A DNA stretch of 61,877 bases from Sporolactobacillus sp. STSJ-5 (GCF_024385605.1 NZ_JANFOJ010000017.1:1-61877); one strand, 5' to 3'; shown: positions 28,602 to 37,315, counted from the first letter of the stretch. Numbers and translations are program-made. The notes: a model not told the origin generated them from the sequence alone.

Positions 28602-28898
28602 ATGATGGCAAGCGAGTTGCAAATGGTGATGCAAGCCATTAAAGAGCTTGGAAACAACATCAGCACGCTCGATGAACGGATGGGCAAGTTTGAACAGAGA
28701 ATGGATCAGCTTGACACACGAATAAATCACATGGAGAATGACATGCGCTCCGGATTTGCTGCATTGAAACAAGAGATTAAAGACAAGCACTTTGATGTAC
28801 TGGACCGCATTGATCTTCTGCGTGAAGATGCCTTAAACACATCATTAGACGTTCAGCGCATCAAACGATTAGAAAACTTGGCTTTGCCAAGCCTCTAG
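28602..28898 (+). CDS. Small coiled-coil protein, unknown function
   Basis: About 98 aa, almost wholly helical. Heptad-like spacing of hydrophobics appears in LQMVMQAIKELGNNISTLDERMGKFEQRMDQL and MENDMRSGFAALKQEI, giving a predicted two-helix coiled coil. It has no signal peptide and no cysteine. AAAGGAG ends at 28595; ATG codons at 28602 and 28605 are the possible starts, since the ATG at 28596 abuts the ribosome binding site. A degraded copy of its 3' end lies upstream at 28412. I do not recognise a family. Confidence 0.65.
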   Translation: MMASELQMVMQAIKELGNNISTLDERMGKFEQRMDQLDTRINHMENDMRSGFAALKQEIKDKHFDVLDRIDLLREDALNTSLDVQRIKRLENLALPSL

Positions 28899-28968
28899 CA
28901 AGGCGAAGTCATAGTTGCACTTATACTATTTTCCTTAAAATTTATATACTTTTTTATAGTAAAAATTA

Positions 28969-29006
28969 AAAAAGCGGGACTTTAACCGCGCACGCGCGAT
29001 CATACT
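28969..29006. terminator. Terminator after the TetR gene
   Basis: Stem GCGGGA / TCCCGC enclosing a second GCGCGC-rich hairpin. On the minus strand it ends in GCTTTTTTAATTTTT; it may also act on the plus strand. Confidence 0.8.
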
Positions 29007-29026
29007 CCCGCTCCCTTTTCTTCACT

Positions 29027-29647
29027 TCACAGTTCTTCATTACTTCTGATCAAACCACGCAGGGTTATTTCGATCATTGCAATCACCCTGTCGATGAACG
29101 GCATGAGATCGTCAATATTCGAATTCGGGTGTTTCTTTAGATAAGTCATCGTCCGATTACTGTAATCATTAAAAATACAGAGCAGTACCTCTTTTAAAAG
29201 ATTCGGGTCTACATCGTCCTTCAAGTCGAGTTTTTCAATCGTATCCCCAACGAAATCCGGAGTCATTGCATTCAATTCATTATATAGACTAATCATTTTT
29301 TTCGTCAGTTTTTCCGGAGGTCGAGTAAATGCATTCATGATAAACTGGAAAATATCTGGATATTTTTTATAAATACTGATTTCCATGGCACATATTCTCC
29401 GCATATCTGCAAGCATATCAGACGATAAATTCCAGTTCTCATAGTCAAGCTCTTTCATTGTAAACCGTATGGCATAATCCACACTTTCTTCAAAGAGTTT
29501 CTCTTTAGAATCAAAATAGTGAAAGATCAGCCCTTTTGAGACGCCCGATAATTTTGCGATCTGATTGGTCGATGCCCGGTCAAATCCCTTTACCGCAAAT
29601 TCATGAATCGCAGCGTTCAAAATAGCCTTTTCTTTCGTTTCATCCAT
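29027..29647 (-). CDS. TetR-family repressor of the adjacent ABC exporter
   Basis: 206 aa. The N-terminal helix-turn-helix is AAIHEFAVKGFDRASTNQIAKLSGVSKGLIFHYFDSKEKLF (motif given in part), a textbook TetR N-domain. The C-terminal ligand domain is variable. It is the last gene of an ABC ATPase-permease-TetR set, with its start next to the permease stop. Twin palindromes that fit TetR binding lie over the operon promoter at 31377-31425, so autoregulation of the whole set is likely. The inducer is unknown. Confidence 0.88.
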   Translation of the reverse strand: MDETKEKAILNAAIHEFAVKGFDRASTNQIAKLSGVSKGLIFHYFDSKEKLFEESVDYAIRFTMKELDYENWNLSSDMLADMRRICAMEISIYKKYPDIFQFIMNAFTRPPEKLTKKMISLYNELNAMTPDFVGDTIEKLDLKDDVDPNLLKEVLLCIFNDYSNRTMTYLKKHPNSNIDDLMPFIDRVIAMIEITLRGLIRSNEEL

Positions 29648-30453
29648 TACACTTTCAAATCCTTCCTCTTATATGTCCAAAGCGCAAGCAGACAAGAAAC
29701 CACGATCACAATCAGGTCGGTCACAATGTATTTCCATTCAATCCCATTCTTAAAAACAGTGCTCGGAAGCGCCGTGTCAACCGGCGAGAAGAAAACCAGT
29801 GCCTGAAAATCATCATTCATCTTACCCACAACACCAAGTATAAAGGTAAGAAAAACAATACCAAGAGATAATGAAGTCGCCGATTTATTTGTGGACAGGA
29901 ACGCCGATAATAGGAAACCGAACGCAAGAAAAGTAAGGCCCATTACCCATCCGGAAAAAGCTAATTGTGCAAAGCTCTTAAACAGCCCAGCAACGGATGC
30001 TCCCGACTCCTTGAAGAGGATGCATCCCAAAAAAGCAATGACCATTGATACTGCCCAGTATAATGTATATAGCAAACTGTTGGCGAGCATTTTCGATCCA
30101 ACGATGGAAAGACGCGTAATCGGCTGAGCATAGAGATAGCCGATTGTTCCCTCCGCCTCTTCTCTGGCAAGTGCATTGGTTCCGAGCATCGCTGCGAAAA
30201 TACCGGTGGCAATGATCACATACTGGTATTCATAACCAAAGTAGCCTTTGATCGTCGCCAGAGCCGCCATATCCGATAAATTGAATGCCTTCAGCATATC
30301 TTTCGGCATTGACTTCAAGTCCATCTGCTGCAGACCCATGTCCTTCATTGCGGGAAATAACGACACCAAACCAAGCGTCAGCAATCCGACAACAACAATC
30401 CAAATCAAAAGTGTTTTTATGTGTGTCCTGCATTCAAGCTTGAATAAGGTCAT
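29647..30453 (-). CDS. ABC-2 type transporter permease
   Basis: 268 aa with six predicted helices. The features ATGIFAAMLGTNALAREEAEGTIGYLYAQPITRLSIVGSK and a C-terminal polar tail (WTYKRKDLKV) are typical of ABC-2 exporter permeases. It overlaps the ATPase stop by 4 nt and abuts tetR. Probable export of a drug, peptide or lipid. Confidence 0.85.
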   Translation of the reverse strand: MTLFKLECRTHIKTLLIWIVVVGLLTLGLVSLFPAMKDMGLQQMDLKSMPKDMLKAFNLSDMAALATIKGYFGYEYQYVIIATGIFAAMLGTNALAREEAEGTIGYLYAQPITRLSIVGSKMLANSLLYTLYWAVSMVIAFLGCILFKESGASVAGLFKSFAQLAFSGWVMGLTFLAFGFLLSAFLSTNKSATSLSLGIVFLTFILGVVGKMNDDFQALVFFSPVDTALPSTVFKNGIEWKYIVTDLIVIVVSCLLALWTYKRKDLKV

Positions 30454-31349
30454 AATCGTTCACCCTCCTGACGTTCATACATAGACATGAACTGTTCTTC
30501 CAAATCACGATTCGCAACAGTAACATCTTCAAGATCTACTGAAAGATTCGACAAGGTTGAGAACAGCTGCGGCAAGCCGCCTTCATAGAGAAAACGCGCT
30601 TCATGTTCCTCTTTTTTCGTGCAGGTCGCACCAATAGCCTTCATTTCATCGAGCGGCAGCTTGCTTCCTTTCAAGACAACAATCTTCATCTTTTTATTGA
30701 CTTGAGACAGATCTTCAACACCGATCAACTGGCCGCTGCGAATAAACGCGACCTTTGAACAATAATCCTCAACTTCTTTCAGGTTGTGACTTGAGAGGAA
30801 GATGGTCGCCCCCTGTTCCTGCTTTTCTTTGAGCACTCGGAACAGCCGAGCATGCATCAGCGGGTCAAGTCCGTTCGTTGGTTCATCCATGATAATTAAC
30901 TCCGGATGATGAATGAGTGCGCAGACTAATGCAACCTTTTTCTTATTTCCTAAAGACAGATCACCGAACTTCTTCTTGCGATCAATCTGAAACAGTTCAC
31001 AATAGCGATCAATCTCCGCCTGATCGCCTTTCATTTGATGAAAATCAAGCGTATAGCGAATCAGATCCTGAACGCGCAGCTGCGGATAAAAACGGACATC
31101 GCTTGGCACATAGCCAATTCTTTTCTTGACCTCCAGATCATGCTGCGGAACATTTTTTCCGAGAAGTGATATCTCCCCGCCGCTTCGTTTAATAAAATTC
31201 AACATCATATTCATTGTTGTCGATTTGCCTGCTCCATTCGGTCCGATGAATCCGAAAAATTCACCTTGCTCAACAGAAAAGGACAGATCATTCACAGCAA
31301 CAAACTTGCCAAAACGTTTACTGATGTGGCTCAATTCAATAACCGGCAT
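30450..31349 (-). CDS. ABC exporter ATPase
   Basis: About 299 aa from an ATG 9 nt after AAAGGAGG; the longer reading adds 8 residues without a ribosome binding site. Walker A is GPNGAGKST, the signature LSLGNKKKVALVCAL (a slightly altered LSGGQ) and Walker B LIIMDEPTNGLDPL, followed by FLSSHNLKEVEDYC. The C-terminal 80 residues form an extra regulatory region (VVLKGSKLPLDEMKAIG). It is first in the ABC-permease-tetR operon. Confidence 0.88.
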   Translation of the reverse strand: MPVIELSHISKRFGKFVAVNDLSFSVEQGEFFGFIGPNGAGKSTTMNMMLNFIKRSGGEISLLGKNVPQHDLEVKKRIGYVPSDVRFYPQLRVQDLIRYTLDFHQMKGDQAEIDRYCELFQIDRKKKFGDLSLGNKKKVALVCALIHHPELIIMDEPTNGLDPLMHARLFRVLKEKQEQGATIFLSSHNLKEVEDYCSKVAFIRSGQLIGVEDLSQVNKKMKIVVLKGSKLPLDEMKAIGATCTKKEEHEARFLYEGGLPQLFSTLSNLSVDLEDVTVANRDLEEQFMSMYERQEGERL

Positions 31350-31376
31350 CTCAGTGAACCTCCTTTTGATCACGCT

Positions 31377-31425
31377 TTGACCACTAGGTCAATGACACTA
31401 TAGCATGCATTGACCTAGTGGTCAA
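31377..31425. promoter_or_regulatory. Promoter with twin TetR-type operators
   Basis: Minus-strand -35 TTGACC (31420-31425), 17-nt spacer, -10 TATAGT (31397-31402). Two 16-bp palindromes, TTGACCACTAGGTCAA (31377-31392) and TTGACCTAGTGGTCAA (31410-31425), bracket the -10. Together they form an 18-bp perfect inverted repeat with a 13-nt centre. One covers the -35 and the other the transcription start. Confidence 0.85.
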
Positions 31426-31503
31426 CACTCTTGTTCACGTTTTTTCCGGCTAAAAATGATGACAATTTTTTGCTCAGTCTAGGAGTGATGGCCAAGTTTG
31501 GTA

Positions 31504-31533
31504 TGTATAGACATCCTCATCAATCACATAATA
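31504..31533 (+). promoter_or_regulatory. Candidate sigma-G/F-type promoter of tlp
   Basis: TGTATAG (31504-31510) followed after a suitable gap by CATAATA (31527-31533) resembles the forespore pattern GnATR / CATnnTA. It lies 26 nt upstream of the tlp start. Confidence 0.45.
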
Positions 31534-31558
31534 ATTGACGAAAAAGGGGGGAGAAACA

Positions 31559-31786
31559 ATGGCAAAACCAGATGATCGTTCTGACAATTGGGAGAAAATC
31601 GGCCACAACATCGGTAACACGCAGCAAAACATTGACGAAACCAATGACTATTTAAAAGCGCACGGCGATGAAATGAACGAGGATGAAAAACGTCAGCTGC
31701 ATGAAAAAAACAAGCGACGCAAGGACAGCGTAGAAGGACTGCGCGATGAACTGAAAGATGAAACCGCCTTTAGCAAGACTCATTAA
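31559..31786 (+). CDS. tlp: Small acid-soluble spore protein, Tlp family
   Basis: 75 aa. PDDRSDNWEKIGHNIGNTQQNIDETNDYL and the C-terminal EKNKRRKDSVEGLRDELKDE match the Tlp family of minor spore proteins (B. subtilis Tlp begins QPNPDDRSDNVEKL). Tlp proteins accumulate in the forespore. The start is the ATG 5-6 nt after GGGGGGAG, 8 codons inside the longest reading. A forespore-type promoter lies upstream and a terminator downstream. It is the clearest sign that the organism forms endospores. Confidence 0.88.
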   Translation: MAKPDDRSDNWEKIGHNIGNTQQNIDETNDYLKAHGDEMNEDEKRQLHEKNKRRKDSVEGLRDELKDETAFSKTH

Positions 31787-31793
31787 TTATTAA

Positions 31794-31825
31794 ATACCGA
31801 TCGGCAACGCCGGTCGGTATTTTTC
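31794..31825 (+). terminator. Terminator after tlp
   Basis: Stem AATACCGATCGGC / GCCGGTCGGTATT with loop AAC, then a T-run. Confidence 0.92.
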
Positions 31826-31968
31826 ATGCCCTCCTGAGAACAGGTGCCCAGTATGACTCTGTTTGGATATTAGCCTTAAGTCTTAGAGGAATATATGGCT
31901 GAGGCTTATTCCTGAAGATCCGTCGTCAAGTTAAAGTATAGGTACATTGATCGAAAGGATTGCCCGTC

Positions 31969-32523
31969 ATGTATGCTTATATCTTACTTACTCATTCAAA
32001 AACACTGCCCGCAAAACTCGTCCGGCTTTGGACCGGTGATACCTATTCACACGTGGCCATTTCTCTTGATTCACCTATGACCGCTTACAGCTTCGGTAGG
32101 AAAAGCAGGCTGAACTTTCTTAACGGAGGATTTATTGAGGAACAGTTCGCTGATATGGATCAAGCAACGCAAATCAGCGTTCTGCGTCTTCCAATGACTC
32201 AGAATGCCTATTATCGAGCTCGTATTCTGCTCGCCTACTTTCAAGATTACGGTGACTCCTATCATTATAATTTTAAGGGAATTATCGGCATCATGCTTCA
32301 CCGCAGAATAAGCGGAATAAATGCCTATTTTTGCTCTCAATTTGTTTCAACACTGCTCGAGAAAAGCGGCGCATACCGCTTCAGCAAGCCCGCCTATTTT
32401 ATCAAACCGTCTGATTTTCTCGTTCTGAACGAAGCGGAAACCCTTTATTCCGGAACGCTTGGCGGCTACTTGTCACCTGCAGCTGATTCCGGCCGTTTAG
32501 CACCGGCCGCTCAATGGGCTTAG
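31969..32523 (+). CDS. Permuted papain-fold (NlpC/P60-like) protein
   Basis: 184 aa from an ATG 9 nt after AAAGGA. It has the order of a circularly permuted NlpC/P60 enzyme: His in DTYSHVAISLD near residue 25 and a later Cys in INAYFCSQFVSTLL near residue 120. Such proteins act as amidases, peptidases or lipid-acyl hydrolases. No signal peptide is seen. It overlaps the convergent GNAT gene by 4 nt. The substrate is unknown. Confidence 0.6.
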   Translation: MYAYILLTHSKTLPAKLVRLWTGDTYSHVAISLDSPMTAYSFGRKSRLNFLNGGFIEEQFADMDQATQISVLRLPMTQNAYYRARILLAYFQDYGDSYHYNFKGIIGIMLHRRISGINAYFCSQFVSTLLEKSGAYRFSKPAYFIKPSDFLVLNEAETLYSGTLGGYLSPAADSGRLAPAAQWA

Positions 32524-33017
32524 ATATACTTTACCATCAGATACTCGTCTACAAATCCGCTGTCTTCCTTCATTGCGTCATAATCTTCGCCGTAGATCTT
32601 AAATCCGAATTTTTTGTAGGCGCGAATCGCAGGCTCATTGTTCGTGACGACAAATAAATAAATTTTGGTAACACCGTCTTTTATCACATCACCAATCATA
32701 AATTCGATGATTTTTCTGGAAAGGCCCTGACCTCGGTATTCTGGCGATACATAGACGCTGGTGAGTGTTGCACGGTGCGCCATTTTCGGCAGCGTTTCCC
32801 GATGCAGTGATGCAATCGCGATCAGTCGTTCCTCATCGAAACCGCCAACAGTCAAGACATCGGGGTCAGACAGATGTTTACGAATTTGATCCATTGTCCG
32901 ATTTTGTTCCGTATTCAAGTCCGATGCGTATGCCTCCGGATTATTTGTCAATGCTTCGAGCCTCAATGCGCGATACTGCTCCGCATCTTCGGCGGTTAAT
33001 GGTTTAAAAAAGACCAT
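32520..33017 (-). CDS. GNAT-family N-acetyltransferase
   Basis: 165 aa. The acetyl-CoA loop is seen in LTSVYVSPEYRGQGLSRKIIEF (the R-G-Q-G-L/x motif), followed by KIYLFVVTNNEPAIRAYKKFGFKIYG, the usual motif B region. The substrate cannot be told. It is convergent with the papain-like gene and divergent from the Nudix gene at 33088. Confidence 0.88.
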   Translation of the reverse strand: MVFFKPLTAEDAEQYRALRLEALTNNPEAYASDLNTEQNRTMDQIRKHLSDPDVLTVGGFDEERLIAIASLHRETLPKMAHRATLTSVYVSPEYRGQGLSRKIIEFMIGDVIKDGVTKIYLFVVTNNEPAIRAYKKFGFKIYGEDYDAMKEDSGFVDEYLMVKYI

Positions 33018-33087
33018 AGCAAGCCCTCCACAACATATTCTCTATGCTATTATGAACTTATTCTCGATTTTTAATGAGGTGGAGACT

Positions 33088-33534
33088 GTGCGCATTTTCG
33101 GAACCGTGAAAAACGGAGTGAACTATATACTGAGAAAAGGCGCCTATGCTGTAATTTTTGAAGGCGACCGCACAGCGTTGATCCGCGCTAACGGCAACCA
33201 ATATTTTCTTCCCGGCGGAGGAATTGAGTCTGGTGAGACAGATGAACAGTGCCTGAAGCGCGAGCTGCTTGAAGAAACAGGCTGCACCATCGATGAGATT
33301 CACTATTTTGGCCATGCGCAACGTTATTTTCTGTCAACGCTTCCCGTTGTTCAGCCCATGGTCAGTGACGGTTATTTTTATACCGCACGGCTTGGTCAGC
33401 AAGTACAGCAGCCGACTGAATCCGACAACTTCTTAGAATGGATTGATGTCTCGAAATGTGGTCAGTTGTTATTCCACGAACATCAGGCATGGGCGGTTCA
33501 AGAAGCTTGGGCGCAGTCACAGCACAGGCCATGA
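33088..33534 (+). CDS. Nudix hydrolase
   Basis: About 148 aa from a GTG close after GAGGTGGAG. The Nudix box GX5EX7REUXEEXGU is complete: GIESGETDEQCLKRELLEETG, near residues 50-70. It hydrolyses a nucleoside-diphosphate-linked compound; the substrate is unknown. Its 3' end overlaps that of the convergent Nudix gene by 18 nt. Confidence 0.88.
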   Translation: MRIFGTVKNGVNYILRKGAYAVIFEGDRTALIRANGNQYFLPGGGIESGETDEQCLKRELLEETGCTIDEIHYFGHAQRYFLSTLPVVQPMVSDGYFYTARLGQQVQQPTESDNFLEWIDVSKCGQLLFHEHQAWAVQEAWAQSQHRP

Positions 33535-34005
33535 TTCGTAAATGGTTGCCTGATCGGGACGTGACTGATTGCGTAACCAATCGACCGCTTTCAGCACAAG
33601 CGGAGATGAATTATTGATGTTCAGCGCGTCAATGCTGATCCAGTGCGCGCCGGCCGAATCCTGTCCGTCAAATTCAGCAGGACGCTCAAACGATCCGCTG
33701 ATCTGCGTCACTAGATAGAAAACCGCGACATGATGGACATGAGTGAACTGCTTCCAGTTCCACGGCAAAAAGAAGTCAAAGGTGCCAATTTGAAAGCAGT
33801 CGGAAACCGCCATGCCGGTTTCCTCATTAAATTCTCTGTGCAGTGTTTCGATCAATGATTCGCCAGGTTCCTGGCTGCCGCCAGGCAAATCGTAGCGATG
33901 AATATACGGGCCGCCGGTTTTGTCGATAATAATGATTTTGTTGTTGTGTTCGGCAATACCGTAGCAACCGAATGCTGTATGGTAGTTTTTTTCTTGGTTG
34001 GGCAT
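33517..34005 (-). CDS. Nudix hydrolase
   Basis: 162 aa. The complete Nudix box runs GSQEPGESLIETLHREFNEETG near residues 43-64 (given in part: G-5-E-7-REF-EETG). YDLPGGSQ precedes it, as usual. It differs clearly from the neighbouring Nudix protein, so the two are not a recent duplication. Tail-to-tail 18-nt overlap with that gene. Confidence 0.88.
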   Translation of the reverse strand: MPNQEKNYHTAFGCYGIAEHNNKIIIIDKTGGPYIHRYDLPGGSQEPGESLIETLHREFNEETGMAVSDCFQIGTFDFFLPWNWKQFTHVHHVAVFYLVTQISGSFERPAEFDGQDSAGAHWISIDALNINNSSPLVLKAVDWLRNQSRPDQATIYESWPVL

Positions 34006-34028
34006 GTGCTCAAGCCTCCTTGTTTGTG

Positions 34029-34154
34029 TTTATCGACCACTATTCAGATTTTATCAGTCACCTTGACGAATTTATCGACCGCTATCCAGATTTTATCAGT
34101 CACTTTGACGAATTTATCGATCACTTTTAACTTTTTATCGACCGGTTTGATTTT
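34029..34154. repeat. Degenerate 21-nt tandem repeat cluster C
   Basis: Six exact-length 21-nt units begin at 34029, 34050, 34071, 34092, 34113 and 34134, each opening TTTATC. Units alternate between a type with CGACCrCTATyCAGAT and one with AGTCACyTTGACGAA; the last two are more divergent. The cluster lies between the Nudix gene and the NERD remnant, in a 302-nt gene-free gap. Confidence 0.9.
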
Positions 34155-34308
34155 TCGGCAAATACGTCCTCTGATAAATAGTAAATCCTAGACTTTTTTT
34201 CACCCTCGTAACGAAGTGCTGTTCGATGAAGCAAGCGTCTCGCGGTTAAATTGGGCCTTAGCATGAGAAAATCGCGGCATTGGTTGTTTGTAATTGCCGG
34301 CCCGTGAA

Positions 34309-35024
34309 TTAGATAATAGTCGCGTCATGCAAGTAAATGCGCGGTTCGAGAGAGGTATGCTCGCAATGTGGACAAATCCAGCTCTGTTTCAGCTTCTCCA
34401 TTGGCATTGCACCGCACTCGGGACAGCGCACACCTTTTATGATTGCTTCGGGGTTGATCAATGATCGAAAGGGTTTGATAATCAGTGGCTTATGGGCCGC
34501 AAGCAGTGCATCTGAAATGTTGTCCAAATCCCTCACAGACAAATGTGCTTTGCTGAATTGCTTACTGAAACGTGAAAGCTCTGCTCTGAGATTTGCCCGC
34601 CGAACTACCTGGCTCATTTTTTCGCGGCTCCTCAATCCTTTAAATTGCAGCTGAGCGTTTGAAGCGATCACCACACGATTAATAATCGGCAGTGACCAGT
34701 CGTGTTCATTCAACCACTGTTGCAGCGAATCAGTTAAATACTCGGCCTGTGTAATGGGATCAGCGCAAAACGATCACAAAGAACAAGAAAATCAATTTGG
34801 AAAACGTGGACATAGTCTGACAAACGGAGGTTGTGGAAAATACGAAATTCTTTGTCGGGGAGATAGCTGAGCGGATCGTCCATAGATTGCTCACCATGCC
34901 AACCGGCGAACGCCCTTTTATAGAGCGACAGCACATGATCACGCGTACTGCCCGCTTTCATCCGCCGCGTCAGCGCTTCATACTGGAGCACGTGGTATGG
35001 GATTTGGATGGGTTTGTCGAACAC
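34309..35024 (-). pseudogene. NERD-domain nuclease-related protein, internal deletion and frameshift
   Basis: The N-terminal piece (34734-35024) has the NERD start KPIQIPYHVLQYEALTRR, GWHGEQSMDDPLSYLP and FRIFHNLRLSDYVHVFQIDFLVL. It then runs out of frame after RFALI. The C-terminal piece (to 34309) resumes as DPITQAEYLTDSLQQWL and ends with a zinc-ribbon-like CPECGAM..WICPHCEH. The missing part is the NERD catalytic segment (the EVKN-type stretch), roughly 30 or more residues. So a deletion removed the active-site region and shifted the frame. GTG start after GAGGCGATCGA. Confidence 0.75.
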
Positions 35025-35088
35025 TCGATCGCCTCACTTTCATGATAAGAAGTTCGACGGCTGGATTTCCAAATCCTTCTCTCGACGC

Positions 35089-36000
35089 TCAATCCTCTAG
35101 AATCAAATCCAGACTCTGCCTGCATCCCTCAACAATGTCCGCATTCTGCCGATCATAACCGTACATGAACAGTGAAACCGTTGTAAAAGCCGCCTTCCAC
35201 CTAGCTAATGCTTTCGTCGCATCGCTCACTTCACCATAAACCGCAAAAAATTGCGAACGCGCACCATAAGGCAAAAAGCTGTACACAATCGATAAATCCA
35301 CAGCAGGATCACCAATATGAACATCTCCCCAGTCAATCACACCGGTCACCCTGCCAAGCTGATTACTAATTAGATTCCGAATATGCAGGTCGCCATGCAC
35401 CAGACACCGTTGCTCAGCCAGAGGAATCGGATCCGTTTTTTCGACGTATTGCCGTAGCTTACCAACTCGATGATACAGATTCTGCATCGCTAACTGATCC
35501 ACACGTTGGAGCAGCGCCATTTTGCGTTTCCCAATGTCCAGCCGTCCGAGCTCATCATCGGGAACACCTAGTGCAGCAGCCTGTTCTGCCGGAAAATGAT
35601 GCAGAGCTCGCAAAAATTGAGCCAAGTCTGCTGCCGAACGCGCACGTTCTTCATGGGTCAGGATAACCGGCAAATACCCGCGAACCTTCTCATAACCAAG
35701 AAACGGCCATGAAAACTCAGCGTCCGGATTGCCAAAAAAAAGCGGTTTAGAAATCTGCAGCGGTAAATGATCTGCCAGTTTTGGCAAGATTCCACTCTCC
35801 GCACGCAGCAGTCCAACCGCTATCTGCCGGCGAGGAAATCGAAATACATACCGTTCATTGACAAGATAAACAGTATTGTCGTAGCCTTCGCCTAGCGCAG
35901 AAACCTTTGCTGGCGCGAGCTCAGGAAACTGCCGTTCGATCAATGTTCGCGCTAATTTTTCTGAAACCACCTGCTCCGGATCCCATATATTTCCCAACAT
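35089..36000 (-). CDS. Aminoglycoside phosphotransferase-family kinase
   Basis: 303 aa, APH/choline-kinase fold. The nucleotide-binding lobe has LGEGYDNTVYLVNERYVFRFPRR. The catalytic loop is LVHGDLHIRNLI (Asp near residue 200) and the metal site GVIDWGDVHIGDPAVDL. These are all the key kinase residues, so it should be active. Substrates in this family range from antibiotics to small metabolites; nothing here decides which. AAAGGAGGAG precedes the ATG. Confidence 0.88.
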   Translation of the reverse strand: MLGNIWDPEQVVSEKLARTLIERQFPELAPAKVSALGEGYDNTVYLVNERYVFRFPRRQIAVGLLRAESGILPKLADHLPLQISKPLFFGNPDAEFSWPFLGYEKVRGYLPVILTHEERARSAADLAQFLRALHHFPAEQAAALGVPDDELGRLDIGKRKMALLQRVDQLAMQNLYHRVGKLRQYVEKTDPIPLAEQRCLVHGDLHIRNLISNQLGRVTGVIDWGDVHIGDPAVDLSIVYSFLPYGARSQFFAVYGEVSDATKALARWKAAFTTVSLFMYGYDRQNADIVEGCRQSLDLILED

Positions 36001-36106
36001 CGTCTCCTCCTTTCGTCATACATGTCATTGTCTTTTCCCATTTTTCAAGCTAATATAAATACAAAGAACTGCACCCTTGCGCTGTTTGAATGTGAGATGA
36101 GTATTG

Positions 36107-37315
36107 ATGGATGTCTATGTTGCCAGGCAACCGATTTTTGATCGGAAAATAAATCTGTACGGCTATGAACTGCTTTATCGAAAAAGCATGAATAATTATT
36201 TCGAAGGAACCGATGATAATCAAGCCACAGCAGCATTGCTGTCAAACTCCATATTGGTCATGAATTTCGACCAGCTCATCGATGGAACGAAAGGGTTCAT
36301 CAATTTCTCGGAAAATTTTCTCACCAATGACTTTCCAAAATTACTGTCTCCAAATAAAATCATTGTGGAGATTCTAGAAAATGTTCCCCTGACCCAGGAG
36401 GTTATCGATGCCTGCAAAGGGTTAAAGAAAGCCGGCTACACACTGGCTTTGGATGACTTTACCTTCGATCCGAAAATAATGCGGTCTCCGCTGATGACAC
36501 TGGTCGATATGATCAAGATTGAATTCAATCGGAATCCGCTGCATCAGCAAATTCGCCTGATCAAGAAATACGGACAGCAGAAGCTTTTTTTAGCTGAAAA
36601 AATAGAGACGGAAAAAGAATATACCTTGGCGCTTCGCATGGGCTACCATCTCTTTCAAGGTTACTTTTTCAGCAAGCCGGCGATGATTAACGGAACCGAC
36701 ATTCCTTCGTTCAATTATCATGTGCTGCACATCATTAAAGAATTAAAAAAAGAGGACGTCAATTTAAGAGCTCTCTCCAAACACTTTCAGCATGATCTTG
36801 GACTCACCTATAAAATCATGCGGATTGCGAATACTCTCCATTACGGTGCGATGATTCCTGTCCGCTCCATTCAGAATGCCCTCACACGGATCGGTGTAAA
36901 GGATTTATCAAAATGGATGCATCTTTTTCTTCTTCAAGAGCTTCAAAACCTGCCTAACGCTGAGTTAATCAAAGCTTGCATTATTCGTGGGCGCATGCTG
37001 GAAAAGCTGGCGACACTCCTGAATGCACAGGACGAGGAGGACAACTACTGCCTTGTTGGACTTTTTTCCTCAATTGATGCACTTACGAATCAAAAGATGG
37101 AAGATATTCTCGCTACGCTCCCTTTTCCCGCCGAAGTAAAAGAAGCACTGATGGGACAAGACAATAACTTCAGAACCCATCTTAATGGTGTTCTCTTACT
37201 CGAACAGGCAGATTGGGCTGCACTTAACGACTACTTAGAGCAATTTGCGATTTCAAAACATGCCTATATGGCAGCCTATATTGACGCGATCAAGTGGCAG
37301 CAATATCTTCCTTAA
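36107..37315 (+). CDS. EAL-HDOD domain protein (YuxH-like)
   Basis: 402 aa. The N-terminal EAL-like domain (about 1-205) starts VYVARQPIFDRKINLYGYELLYR, where ELL replaces the catalytic EAL. ILENVPLT, ALDDFTFD, IKIEF and FQGYFFSKP keep most other EAL-domain landmarks. The C-terminal HDOD domain (about 200-400) contains LTYKIMRIANTLHYG and SIQNALTRIGVKDLSKWM. Probably a c-di-GMP sensor or protein-interaction regulator rather than a phosphodiesterase. Stand-alone gene facing the MFS gene. Confidence 0.88.
   Translation: MDVYVARQPIFDRKINLYGYELLYRKSMNNYFEGTDDNQATAALLSNSILVMNFDQLIDGTKGFINFSENFLTNDFPKLLSPNKIIVEILENVPLTQEVIDACKGLKKAGYTLALDDFTFDPKIMRSPLMTLVDMIKIEFNRNPLHQQIRLIKKYGQQKLFLAEKIETEKEYTLALRMGYHLFQGYFFSKPAMINGTDIPSFNYHVLHIIKELKKEDVNLRALSKHFQHDLGLTYKIMRIANTLHYGAMIPVRSIQNALTRIGVKDLSKWMHLFLLQELQNLPNAELIKACIIRGRMLEKLATLLNAQDEEDNYCLVGLFSSIDALTNQKMEDILATLPFPAEVKEALMGQDNNFRTHLNGVLLLEQADWAALNDYLEQFAISKHAYMAAYIDAIKWQQYLP

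Noticed and set aside
33898-34191. 97-aa plus-strand frame with LSTTIQILSVTL-type repeats
   Set aside because: Same cause: the 21-nt repeat keeps the frame open. It lies antisense to a real Nudix gene at its start.
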